Shown here one piece after another: positions 51,484 to 60,199 of a stretch of 64,000 nt of DNA. The notes under the pieces were generated by a model. The model was not told the DNA's origin. It saw only the letters and a list, made by a program, of their open reading frames with translations, and searched no databases. A program made the position numbers and the translations under genes. The first letter of the stretch is position 1. Each line of letters begins with the position of its first letter. This DNA is from CAJWOS01 sp964502005 (lineage in GTDB: Bacteria; Myxococcota_A; UBA796; UBA2385): positions 75,861 to 139,860 of the forward strand of contig CAZCUX010000017.1 of assembly GCA_964502005.1 (NCBI GenBank), written 5' to 3'.

Positions 51484-53238
51484 TCAGACGCTCGTGCTGT
51501 TCGGGATATTGGCGGGCAAGAGCCACGGATAGGTGAGGTGTCCGCGTTGTTCCCGCAGCGCGTTGGCTTGGTTCATCTCGGCGGTGACCGTTGTGACAAG
51601 CTGCTCATGGTACTTCGCGACGATTTGCGCGGCGTCGTCGTCCATGTCTTTGGCGTAGTCGAGCAGCTGGTCGTAGTGGAAGCCGGCGAGCTGGAAGCTC
51701 GTTTGGAACTGTGTTTTGGCGGCGTCTTTTGGGGGCAGCAGTTGGGTGATGTCTCCCATGCTGACCGGCCCGGCAATCGGCGCGAGGTAATTGGCCGTGG
51801 GCTGGTTCGGCACGAACGCGGTGTAGACCACCTGGGGGAAGTTGACCGCCGCGTGCTGGGCGCTGGCGGTCCAGATGAGGCGGTGGACCAGCGTGATGAG
51901 GTCGGAGAGGTCGGTCATGGCGGGGGGCAGGCCCTTGACCTTGCCCATGCCGCCGCCGTCGCCGGTGCCTTCGGCGGACAGCTCGTTGAGCCAGGCTTGC
52001 AGCTCCGTGTCCTCGGTAACGTTGGCCGTTGCCGCTGCGGAGCCAACACGACCATAATAGTGTTCCAGGTACTCCTGAACATAGGCCCCGAGCACGTTCC
52101 AAATCTTCATCCCGTCGTCGCGGTAGGGGAAGTAGGGGAGTGCGTCTGCGTCGAGAAGGCCGCGTGAACGGATGTTTTCCACAAAGTCGAGGTCGCCCAC
52201 GCTCCAGGCGGAATAGGCTTCATTGATGAGTTGGGTCGACCCATTGGCGCCGGCTTCCAGAATCTTTGCGACGATGCCTTTGGATCCGACCAGCACCTTC
52301 TCGCCGCCGAAGTTGATGACCAGCATCGCTTCAAAGTGCGGCGCCAACAGGCGACGCAACGGGTGGCGGTCGTCGAGTTGGCGATGCATCGCAACAGCGA
52401 AGGCATCTTGGATAAGGTGGACCAGACCCAAGTGGTTGATGAGCTGGTTGTGGTTGACATCCGCCGTTTGCACGAAGGTTTTGGCCATGAGCCATGCGGG
52501 CGACGGGTTGGGGAAGTGTACGGGGGAGCTTGTGTTGGATTGGCCAAGCTGGATAGCGACAGGTGTGAGGCCGTCGTCTCCCTCTTTGCGCACAAAGAGC
52601 GCGATGGGAGCCAGGACCCGCTTGCCTTTGTCTTCGCCGGGTGCGTTGGGGTCTGCGACCAATGTTTCGAGAATCTTGTAGTCGGCGACGAATACACGCT
52701 TTTCGGAGACTGCGCTGGCCCAAGTGGCGGTGGGGCCGAGGGCGGTGTGGAGGGTGGCGTCGTCTAGAATCTGGGGGTTGAGCCGGGCGGAGAGGTGTTC
52801 CCAGACGGGCTGCAGGGAGCCGGATTGCGCGGCGTCGGCGGCCACGAGCGCAATGCGCATAGGATTGAGGCCCGCGACCCGCTGGTCGGCGAAGGAGCGG
52901 TCGGACGCCCACGTCGACGCGATATCGGGCACCGGGTAAGAGGTGAACAGGCGCGCGTAGTCTGCGGGGCCTGCGAAGCCGGCGTCGTCGTCGAAGTTTT
53001 TGTCGAAGCGCTCCAGCTCACGGTTGATAGACAGGTTGTTTTTGACCTGCATTGCGTCCCAGCGGGGGCTCGTGAGCGCTTCCGAGAGGGGGCCGGCTGC
53101 CCGGGCCAACGGCATGAGGAGGTCGTCGGCGCCGTATTCGTAGTCATACAGGAGGCGTGCGGCGGCGAGCTGGACTTTTCGTTCGGCGCGGCCAAGAGGA
53201 CCATCGTTTTGGGGGAGGGACGCATGGGTGAGGGGCAT
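51484..53238 (-). CDS. Bacterial lipoxygenase
   Basis: A protein of 584 residues; ATG 53238 has GGAG 8 nt upstream. The catalytic domain fits the lipoxygenase family: AWLMAKTFVQTADVN, His269-x4-His274, HRQLDDRHPLRRLLAPHF, then SAQHAAVNFPQ with His462 and Asn466. These are iron ligands, and the fifth is the C-terminal carboxylate: the protein ends IPNSTSV, so Val584 takes the place of the usual Ile. The enzyme inserts O2 into polyunsaturated fatty acids. There is no signal peptide. Nearby desaturases could supply the substrate; a link to signalling or predation is speculative. A dyad shared with the S8 protease lies 91 nt upstream. Confidence 0.92.
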   Translation of the reverse strand: MPLTHASLPQNDGPLGRAERKVQLAAARLLYDYEYGADDLLMPLARAAGPLSEALTSPRWDAMQVKNNLSINRELERFDKNFDDDAGFAGPADYARLFTSYPVPDIASTWASDRSFADQRVAGLNPMRIALVAADAAQSGSLQPVWEHLSARLNPQILDDATLHTALGPTATWASAVSEKRVFVADYKILETLVADPNAPGEDKGKRVLAPIALFVRKEGDDGLTPVAIQLGQSNTSSPVHFPNPSPAWLMAKTFVQTADVNHNQLINHLGLVHLIQDAFAVAMHRQLDDRHPLRRLLAPHFEAMLVINFGGEKVLVGSKGIVAKILEAGANGSTQLINEAYSAWSVGDLDFVENIRSRGLLDADALPYFPYRDDGMKIWNVLGAYVQEYLEHYYGRVGSAAATANVTEDTELQAWLNELSAEGTGDGGGMGKVKGLPPAMTDLSDLITLVHRLIWTASAQHAAVNFPQVVYTAFVPNQPTANYLAPIAGPVSMGDITQLLPPKDAAKTQFQTSFQLAGFHYDQLLDYAKDMDDDAAQIVAKYHEQLVTTVTAEMNQANALREQRGHLTYPWLLPANIPNSTSV

Positions 53239-53328
53239 CGGCAAATCTCCGGCTCGCAGGGGGGGTGACCTGAACACACCTTCCGGTTGTAGCGTCTTTG
53301 TCCGGAATGTCGAGACGAATTCGCGGGG

Positions 53329-53342
53329 ATTCGCAGAGAATT
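53329..53342 (-). promoter_or_regulatory. Dyad ATTCGCAGAGAATT upstream of the lipoxygenase gene
   Basis: ATTC-N5-GAAT, 13 of 14 bases the same as the site upstream of the S8 protease gene (22655-22668), also with GACGAATT nearby. Possible shared regulator. Confidence 0.35.
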
Positions 53343-53413
53343 TGGTCGCCGATGCGCGAGAGGGGGCGCGGAGAAGCCAATGTGTATGTGGGGACACCCG
53401 CGCCCGCGTGTGA

Positions 53414-54490
53414 CTATTGGGGCCGGTACACCGAGGCGCCTTCACAAACCGACGAAGGCCAACCGCAGCCGCAAGGGTAGTCGTTCCAGGCGGCGCCCGA
53501 CCACTTCAACATTGCGCAGTCCTCTTCGCTGTTCGACACACACTCCCAGCCGTGTCCGTTGTTGGGCTCACCGGAGGCCCAGTTGATGTAGGTGACGGGC
53601 GAGCCGTCGTCCCAAATCCAGTTTCCTTCGGACGTGGCGTCGGTAAATCCAATCCACCAAAAGTTGTCTGGGTAGGTGAAGATGGTCGACTCTACCCACA
53701 ATCCTTCGGCTTCGGAGTCAAAGGTGACGAGCGCATAGCCGAGCGAAGCACAGGTGTCGGACGCGGTTTGCCAATCGGAGGTGGCTTCGCAAAAGAGATA
53801 CGGATGTTGAAGGTCGGGCCAATATTCGACGTCGCAGGGGCATACGGCAGAACTGTCCGCCTGTCCGTCGCAATCATCGTCGATGGTGTTGCATGTTTCG
53901 GTTGCGCCGGGGTGTACGTCTCGATTGGTGTCGTCGCAGTCGCCGCCTTGGCTTGCCCATACAACCGTCGGACATCCCTCACTTGCAACGTTGTTGTCGC
54001 CCCAGCCATCGCCGTCCGCGTCCATCCAAATGGGCACAGCGCCGTCTTCGTCGATGACAAAGTCGCAGTCGCTGTCGCGGCCATCGCAGGTGTCGGTTTG
54101 GTCTGGATGTACGTTGGCGTCTGCGTCGTCACAATCGCCATCTTGGGCGACGATGCCGGTCCCGAATGTGCATGTTTCCCGCGTTTGGTCGGCGTTTCCA
54201 TAGCCGTCGCCATCCAAGTCTTCGTAGCCGGTGAGCATTACGCCTTCATCGACCGTGCCGTCGCAGTTGTCGTCTTTGCCGTTGCAGACCTCCGTGGCGC
54301 CGGGGTGTATGGTGGCATCGGATGGGGCGCAGTCTTGGGCGTCGGGCGTTCCGTCGTTGTCTTGGTCTGCGGGCGGAAGGGGGTCGGCGCCGGAGTCTGT
54401 GGGTTCTTCCGTTGTGGTTTGTGTAGACTTGCCAACCGTCAAGGGCGACGGGGCGCAGGCACCAAGCAGGACGAGGGACAGCCAGCGCAT
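53414..54490 (-). CDS. C-type lectin lipoprotein with MopE-type metal-binding repeats
   Basis: A protein of 358 residues. A lipoprotein signal (LLGAC) and Thr/Ser linker lead to three to four MopE-like modules (CDGTVDEG, DLDGDGYGN, GDCDD, DADGDGWGDN), Asp-rich Ca2+ loops framed by Cys pairs. The last ~130 residues are a C-type lectin domain with FWWIGFTD, WIWDDGSPVTYINWASGEPNNG and WECV, including the EPN sugar-binding motif. It probably sits on the cell surface and binds mannose-type sugars with Ca2+. It follows the giant flagellin gene on the same strand after 60 nt. Confidence 0.88.
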   Translation of the reverse strand: MRWLSLVLLGACAPSPLTVGKSTQTTTEEPTDSGADPLPPADQDNDGTPDAQDCAPSDATIHPGATEVCNGKDDNCDGTVDEGVMLTGYEDLDGDGYGNADQTRETCTFGTGIVAQDGDCDDADANVHPDQTDTCDGRDSDCDFVIDEDGAVPIWMDADGDGWGDNNVASEGCPTVVWASQGGDCDDTNRDVHPGATETCNTIDDDCDGQADSSAVCPCDVEYWPDLQHPYLFCEATSDWQTASDTCASLGYALVTFDSEAEGLWVESTIFTYPDNFWWIGFTDATSEGNWIWDDGSPVTYINWASGEPNNGHGWECVSNSEEDCAMLKWSGAAWNDYPCGCGWPSSVCEGASVYRPQ

Positions 54491-54550
54491 CGAAGGTTCC
54501 AGGGGCGAGGGACGTAGCGCGCTCCCGCGGGGGAGTGGTTTCTCCGAGTC

Positions 54551-57500
54551 TTAGCCCAAAAGTGTGGAAATGGTGTCCTTTTTTATGCGATGAAGTACCG
54601 AAAGAGCCTGAATACCAGAGTTTTGGCGGATTTGTTCCAATAGCAGATCTCGGGACAGCTCAACATAGTCGGCATCGGCGATGGTGCTGCGTGCCGCTTC
54701 GGCGGTCAACGAGGTCTGCAAAACCTGCTCTTGGCCTGCCATGAGACGAACCTGTGTAGCGCCGACATAAGAGAGCTGGCCGCTCAGTTTATGCAGCGCG
54801 ATGTCAATCACGTCCAAGGCCAACTGGGCTCGTTCTTCGGTGCTGACGCTAATTTCGTCCGCCGAGGTGATGGTGACGGAGCCGTATACGCCGCTCGCGG
54901 TGGTGGCTGTGGGGTCTTTGCCCAGGCGCAGCCCTGCGAGGTCGCCGGTAAACGTGATGGTGTTCGTGGTGGTCAGAACGTCGACGGTGGCTGTCGTTCC
55001 GTCGGTGTGGGTGCCGGTGACCCGGAGCATCGCGGCGGTGCCGCTATCGGACTGGCCGCTCGTGAGGCCCAACGCGGCCAACACTGCGGCCGTGCTCCCG
55101 CTGTTGACTTGCACGCGAGCAGCTGCGCCCACAACGTCGGACGTGATGACAATCGCGCCGGAACCATCGAGGCTGGCGGTTCCTACGCCCGAGATCGCAT
55201 CGTTGATTTTCGTGAGGGCCTCCGCCAAGGTGTCGCCGTCGGTGCCTTGGGCCGTGTCGGCGCTGGTCCAGCCAAATGAAGACAAGAGGGCTGCGGTGGA
55301 GGTGCTGTCGATGCTGATTTCGGCGTCTGCGCCGAGATTGGTGGAGGTGATGACCAGCCGGCCGCCCGACACCGTCGCGGTGCCCGCCGCGCCGAGTTGT
55401 GCATTCACGTTGCTCGCGACCGCGGCCAGGCTGTCCCCATCGGTGCCGGTTGTCGACTGACCGGAGGAGAATCCGAGCGCGGCGAGGGCTGCGGCGGAGG
55501 TGGACGCGGCAATCTGGATGGTGCTGCTGGCGCCAACACTCGCGCTTGTGATCTCCAAGGCGCCCCCGACGGCAGCGGCCGAACCGCGGCTTCCGAGGGC
55601 CGTGTTGAGCTTGGCGGCAATCTCGGCCAGGGTGTCGCCGTCGGTGCCGGTATCGGTCTGTCCCGCCGACAAGCCAAGGCCCGAAAGCACGCCAGCGGTC
55701 GAGCTTCCCAGTACTGTGACCTCGCTTGTGGACCCATCGAGGGTGCTCGTCAATACCAAGCGACCGCCGGAGCTGCTGGCGATAGCGTCGCCGGCCAGCG
55801 CGGTGTTGAGGGCCGCGAGAACGGTGGTCAGGTCGTCGCCATCGGTGCCGGTCGCGGAGCTGGAAGACGTGAAGCCAAGCTCGCTCAATAGAGCGGCCGT
55901 GCTGCCCGCGCCCATCGAAACGGCCGCCGTGCTGCCCACAGACGCGCTCTCGATGGACAGGAAGCCGCCGAGGGTAGAGACGGTGCCCGCGCTGCCGATT
56001 GCGGCTTGCAGGGCAGACGCGACGTCTGCAAGTGTGTCGCCATTGGAGCCGGTGCCGGTCTGGCCTGCGGTGAGGCCAAAGGCGGTGAGCACAGTGGCAG
56101 TAGAGCCGGCCAAGAACGCCGCGGTGGACGATGTGCCCAGGCTATTGCTCGTGAGACGAAGCACTCCGCCGTCGTTTTCAGCGGTTCCGGCGCTCCCGAG
56201 GGCAGCGTTCATTTCCGCGACGATGTCGTCGAGGGTGTCGCCGTCGGAGCCCGCCGTCGTGCCGGTGGACAAGCCCAGCTGCCCGAGCAAGCCCGCGGTG
56301 CTGGTGCCGCTGATGGTGATGACGCTGCTGGCGCCTGCGGTGGTCGCGGTCAAGGACAAGACGTCGCCCGCCGCGCTGACGAGTGCGGCGCCCCCGAGGG
56401 CAGCGGACAGGGCCGCCGCGACGTCGGCGACCGTGTCGCCATCGGAGCCGGTGTCGGCGTCGCCCGTTGTCAGGCCCAGCTCCGCGACGACCGCGGCCGT
56501 CCCCCCAATCGACACGGTGCTGCTGGCGCCTTCGGTGCCCGAGGTGAGGGTCGCGACGCCGCCGACCAGCGAGAACTGCCCGACGCCGCCGAGGGATGCC
56601 TCCAGGTCGGCCAACACATCGACGACGCGGTCGCCATCGGTGCCAACGTCGACGGAGCCGATGGTGAGGCCCAGTTCGCCAATGGGCAAGCCGCCGGTGG
56701 TGCCGAGGACTTCGATTTTTGCGTCGGAGCCGAGGTTGGTGGTCGTGAGGGTCAAGGTTTTGGTTGCGCCGTCGTAAGAAGCTGTGCCCGCGCCTCCAAT
56801 CGCGGCATTGATTTTGGAGACGACCGTGGCGCCGGGGTCATTCACCGCGAGTGCAATCGAATACGCGACACCGTCGATGGATAGCTCGAGGGTGCCTCCG
56901 CTTCCGTTGATGCGCCCATTGTTGCCGAAGGTGCCGGAGGTCGTCGCGGCCGTCGAGCCGGTGACCGTTCGCGTGGCGGTCACGCCATCGACCGTCACGC
57001 TCAGAGTGCCGCTATTGTCGAAGTACGTCGCCGCTGCCGATGCGCCCGTCAAGGAAGCGGACGTGGCGGCGGCAACCGTCACGTTCGCCGTCGTTCCATT
57101 GACGGTCACCGACAGGGTCCCGGGCTGTGTCAACTGGCCGGAATACGCGGTGCCTGCGACGGTTGGTGGCATTGAGCCGTCGACGGAGACCGAATAGGCC
57201 GTCCCATCGACGGCAAACGCGAGCGTGCCTGTGGCGGCCAGGGGGCCGGTGGGGCTGGCAGAGCCGGCGGTTGTACCCGAAGTGCTGCCGTCGACGGCCA
57301 CCGTGTAGGTCGTGCCATCGATGTCGACCGCGAGGGTTCCCGCCGTCGCGATGAGTCCTGTGACGCTCGCGCTGCCGGTGAGCACAGCGGATTCGCCGCC
57401 ATGGAGCGCGACGGTGACCGCCGACCCATTGACCGAGAGGTGGAGGTCGCCGCCCACCGCAAGGGGGAGGTCCATCACGCCGCTGCCGGTAATGGTCGCG

Positions 57501-58462
57501 GCGGAGACGCCTTCGATGCTGATGCTGCGCGTGGTTCCATCGACGCTGACGGCGAGCGTCGCGTCGCTTGTGAGGGGCGTGGTGGCGATTCCGCCGGTCA
57601 ATGTGGCGGCCGTAGAGCCATCGACATCGACCGAAACGGACACTCCATCAACGGTGAGGTCGAGGGTGCCCCCCACTGCAAGGGGCGAGGTGGGCGCGGC
57701 GCCCGAGGTCAAGACGGCCGCTTCGTCGCCGTCGAGGGCGATGTCGACGCGGCGCGAATTCACGGTGAGGTCGAGGGTGCCGCCCGTTGCAAGCTGGCTG
57801 TCGGCCGGCGAGGTGCCCGTGATGTCGGCGCCGGTGGCGGCGATGTCCACCGAAGAGATCGTGATGGTGCCCGGAGACACGAGCAGGCCGTCGATGGCCA
57901 AGCCCGTCAGCCCCGCGGAGCCAGCGTCGAGGGTGGCGCTTGTTCCTCCGAGGCCCAAAGAAGCCGCGTCGGCGGCGTCGAGGTCAATCTCGATGAATGT
58001 ACGCGCGCTACCGTCCATCGCGACGGACTTCGCGCCGAGGCCCGACGACGAATAAGAACCGTCGAGCACCTTTTGGCCGGGCCCCGCTTCGACCGCGGCG
58101 GCGCGGGAAATCTCCAGGCGCAGCTCCTGCACTTCGTCTTGAAGGTATTGGCGTTCTTCGTCTGCCAGCGTTCCCGAAGCGGCCTCGACTGCCAGCTCGC
58201 GCATCCGTTGGAGGCGGTCGATTTGCTCCCGCAGGGTGCCCTCTGCCACGTCGAGAATCTGGAGTGCGCGGCTCATCCCGCGGTAGGCAATCGCGGCGCC
58301 ACGCGCGTCGGCTTCGAGGTTGACCGCGACCCCGAGGCCCGCCGCGTCGTCGGCGGCACGGTTGATGCGCAAGCCGGTGGCCAAACGCTCCAATGTAGTG
58401 CTGGTGCGATTGCGGGTGGGAGATGTCAGGTGCGTCGGAAACGCAACCAGCCGGATAGACAT
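54551..58462 (-). CDS. Giant flagellin with repeat-expanded variable region
   Basis: A protein of 1303 residues, against ~270-500 for most flagellins. The N-terminal D0/D1 helices are typical (STTLERLATGLRINRAADDAAG and MRELAVEAASGTL), as is the C-terminal coiled segment (MAGQEQVLQTSLTAEAARSTIADADY, then LSVLHRIKKDTISTLLG). Between them lie nine ~37-residue modules (about 222-540) and nine ~66-residue modules (about 541-1140) like the flagellin hook IN motif. Both ends needed for polymerisation are present, so it could form or decorate a filament of unusual width. No flagellar assembly genes are in the window. The lectin/MopE gene follows 60 nt downstream. Confidence 0.88.
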   Translation of the reverse strand: MSIRLVAFPTHLTSPTRNRTSTTLERLATGLRINRAADDAAGLGVAVNLEADARGAAIAYRGMSRALQILDVAEGTLREQIDRLQRMRELAVEAASGTLADEERQYLQDEVQELRLEISRAAAVEAGPGQKVLDGSYSSSGLGAKSVAMDGSARTFIEIDLDAADAASLGLGGTSATLDAGSAGLTGLAIDGLLVSPGTITISSVDIAATGADITGTSPADSQLATGGTLDLTVNSRRVDIALDGDEAAVLTSGAAPTSPLAVGGTLDLTVDGVSVSVDVDGSTAATLTGGIATTPLTSDATLAVSVDGTTRSISIEGVSAATITGSGVMDLPLAVGGDLHLSVNGSAVTVALHGGESAVLTGSASVTGLIATAGTLAVDIDGTTYTVAVDGSTSGTTAGSASPTGPLAATGTLAFAVDGTAYSVSVDGSMPPTVAGTAYSGQLTQPGTLSVTVNGTTANVTVAAATSASLTGASAAATYFDNSGTLSVTVDGVTATRTVTGSTAATTSGTFGNNGRINGSGGTLELSIDGVAYSIALAVNDPGATVVSKINAAIGGAGTASYDGATKTLTLTTTNLGSDAKIEVLGTTGGLPIGELGLTIGSVDVGTDGDRVVDVLADLEASLGGVGQFSLVGGVATLTSGTEGASSTVSIGGTAAVVAELGLTTGDADTGSDGDTVADVAAALSAALGGAALVSAAGDVLSLTATTAGASSVITISGTSTAGLLGQLGLSTGTTAGSDGDTLDDIVAEMNAALGSAGTAENDGGVLRLTSNSLGTSSTAAFLAGSTATVLTAFGLTAGQTGTGSNGDTLADVASALQAAIGSAGTVSTLGGFLSIESASVGSTAAVSMGAGSTAALLSELGFTSSSSATGTDGDDLTTVLAALNTALAGDAIASSSGGRLVLTSTLDGSTSEVTVLGSSTAGVLSGLGLSAGQTDTGTDGDTLAEIAAKLNTALGSRGSAAAVGGALEITSASVGASSTIQIAASTSAAALAALGFSSGQSTTGTDGDSLAAVASNVNAQLGAAGTATVSGGRLVITSTNLGADAEISIDSTSTAALLSSFGWTSADTAQGTDGDTLAEALTKINDAISGVGTASLDGSGAIVITSDVVGAAARVQVNSGSTAAVLAALGLTSGQSDSGTAAMLRVTGTHTDGTTATVDVLTTTNTITFTGDLAGLRLGKDPTATTASGVYGSVTITSADEISVSTEERAQLALDVIDIALHKLSGQLSYVGATQVRLMAGQEQVLQTSLTAEAARSTIADADYVELSRDLLLEQIRQNSGIQALSVLHRIKKDTISTLLG
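55060..56842 (-). repeat. Nine ~66-codon hook-IN-like repeats in the flagellin gene
   Basis: Each unit contains a (G/S)TDGDTLADVA-type stretch, a short AALG helix and a STAxLLxxLGL end, in diverged copies. Protein similarity is clear, DNA identity is moderate. Confidence 0.75.
56843..57799 (-). repeat. Nine ~37-codon beta repeats in the flagellin gene
   Basis: Units follow the pattern GTLxVxVDGTxxxVxVDGSTAAxLTG. They form a separate family from the 66-codon units and lie nearer the N-terminus. Confidence 0.75.
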
Positions 58463-59083
58463 AACGAGAGTGCCGTAGCGCAGGCGAAGGGGAATCGTGG
58501 GCGACGCTACGATGATGACTTGGCGGAGTCAATCGACCACCGGTGCACCCTCGCTGGACCGAACGCGGGCGTGTTTATGGCTTATTTGGAGGGGGGGATT
58601 CGCGCGGTCGTGCTTCGAATGCGCGAAAAAGTGGTGTTTGTAAGACCATCCTATGTCGTGGGCTTGTCGGTATGGCCGAGTTTGGCTATCGCTCTCTATC
58701 TTTGGCACGTCGATGTGCGCAGGGCATACGCCCTCGTTGCCGCGGGCGCAGTCGCGAAAATGTAGATTGTCCGTGGGTTCTGGGCTGGTGGGTCGGTGGA
58801 GGCCTCCCCCAGAAAGGCCGGCTTCTGCGGCCCCGTTTTCGGCGGACCCTATTGGATTTGACAAGGCCCCCCCCTAAAGGTTTCATCGGGACCCAACGGC
58901 GGGGGAGCGACGCTTGGAGTCGTTGGTGTTCACTTCGTACGGGACGTTTGGCCACCGTAAATGGGGCGGGGGACGTGAAGCCATCGCGAGTCGTGGGGCA
59001 GGGGCTTGCTGCTTCCCCCGCCCGGCCGTCGCGCGTTCCCTGATGTGCAGTGTGCGCACAGGGAAACGCCGTTCGCTACGCCG
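58463..59083. other. Intergenic region upstream of the flagellin gene
   Basis: A stretch of 621 nt with no convincing gene. Near its right end a hairpin (TTCCCTG 59036-59042 with CAGGGAA 59059-59065) lies 18 nt after the stop of the MopE-type protein gene and may help terminate it, though no T-run follows. The flagellin promoter should lie at the left end; no sigma-28-type sequence was recognised. Confidence 0.35.
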
Positions 59084-60199
59084 TTATAGGCTTGAGGTGA
59101 CCGTTCCGCGAACTGTCGTAGAGTACGTGTTGCCAGCACGGATGAAGGGGAAATCCGCCGAAAAGTCGCCCCCTTCATACGTTATGGTCCCATCGTATCC
59201 AGGGTACCAAGCATGTGTTCCGTAGCCATCATAAAGTTCCTCTCGCCACGAACCGTCAAATCCTCCGTAGTATGAGTAGTATGGATACCGTTCATAAAAG
59301 TCTTCGTAGGCAGCATCGACATAGGCTCCGACAGAAATGGCATAGTACGCTCGCCCATACCCATCCGGCTGGACGGCAAAGCCGAGCCCCAATCGCGGCA
59401 GGAATCCGGCGCATGCATCGGGAGTGATGTGGCCGATTGCCGCTTCGGTCACAGAAAGGTCGAATGCGAAGTCACAATTTTCGCAGTTGTTGAACAACGG
59501 TCCTTCGGCTTGAAAATGGAACGCACAAATGAGCGCACCGCTGGTGTCATAGCGGGTAAATGTGACGTCTCCTGCGAACGAACCTGCCATATCGACAAGC
59601 CCGTCACAGTCGTCGTCGAGCGCGTTCTCTCCCACTTCGTGGTGGCCTGGGTTTACATTGCGACGGGTATCATCACAATCGTCGTTCCGAAAGGAATAGC
59701 CTGCGGCGACGGGAGGGCAAACAGTGCCGACGGACGCCCCTGTTCCAAATCCGTCCCTATCGCGGTCAACATAGATAGAAACCGCCCCAAGCGCGGGGTC
59801 TGGGTTGTCGTCTGCGATGCCGTCGCAGTTGTTGTCGAGGCCGTCACAGGATTCTATTGCGCCTGGGTGTACCGTAGAAGCGGAATCGTTGCAGTCGTCT
59901 GCATTTGCGACCATGCGGTACGGCTGGGTACACGCTTCGACATTGGACGCGGCATTGTCGATGCCGTAGCCATCGCCGTCATTGTCCGCGTACCATAAGG
60001 TTGGGTCGTCGCAGGGGACCTCTTCGTCCTCGGTGTCGTCCTGGGTGGTGTCGTCCTGGGTGGTGTCGTCGTGGGTGGTGTTGTCGTCGCGATGGGTGGT
60101 CTCCTCCGCGTCCGTTGTGCCGTCAATTATCTTGCCCCCTGGAGTGTGTTGGCTACAGCCCATGAGCAGTGAAGTGAAAGCGAGGAGATGCGGTCTCAT
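59084..60199 (-). CDS. MopE-type metal-binding surface lipoprotein
   Basis: A protein of 371 residues; ATG 60199 has GGAGG 5 nt upstream and overlaps the stop of the DUF2330 gene (ATGA). A lipoprotein signal (LLMGC) is followed by a Thr/Asp repeat stretch (TTQDD units), then three MopE-like modules (DNDGDGYGI, DGLDNNCDG, DRDRDGFG, LDDDCDGL) with Cys-framed Asp loops for Ca2+ or another metal. The last ~150 residues are a beta domain rich in Tyr (YYSYYGG) and of unknown family. Probably a calcium-dependent surface protein. Coupled to the upstream gene. Confidence 0.8.
   Translation of the reverse strand: MRPHLLAFTSLLMGCSQHTPGGKIIDGTTDAEETTHRDDNTTHDDTTQDDTTQDDTEDEEVPCDDPTLWYADNDGDGYGIDNAASNVEACTQPYRMVANADDCNDSASTVHPGAIESCDGLDNNCDGIADDNPDPALGAVSIYVDRDRDGFGTGASVGTVCPPVAAGYSFRNDDCDDTRRNVNPGHHEVGENALDDDCDGLVDMAGSFAGDVTFTRYDTSGALICAFHFQAEGPLFNNCENCDFAFDLSVTEAAIGHITPDACAGFLPRLGLGFAVQPDGYGRAYYAISVGAYVDAAYEDFYERYPYYSYYGGFDGSWREELYDGYGTHAWYPGYDGTITYEGGDFSADFPFIRAGNTYSTTVRGTVTSSL

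Noticed and set aside
57401..58765. 454-codon plus-strand frame opposite the flagellin gene
   Set aside because: It is the reverse-strand image of the flagellin N-terminus and repeats; no ribosome site or domain.
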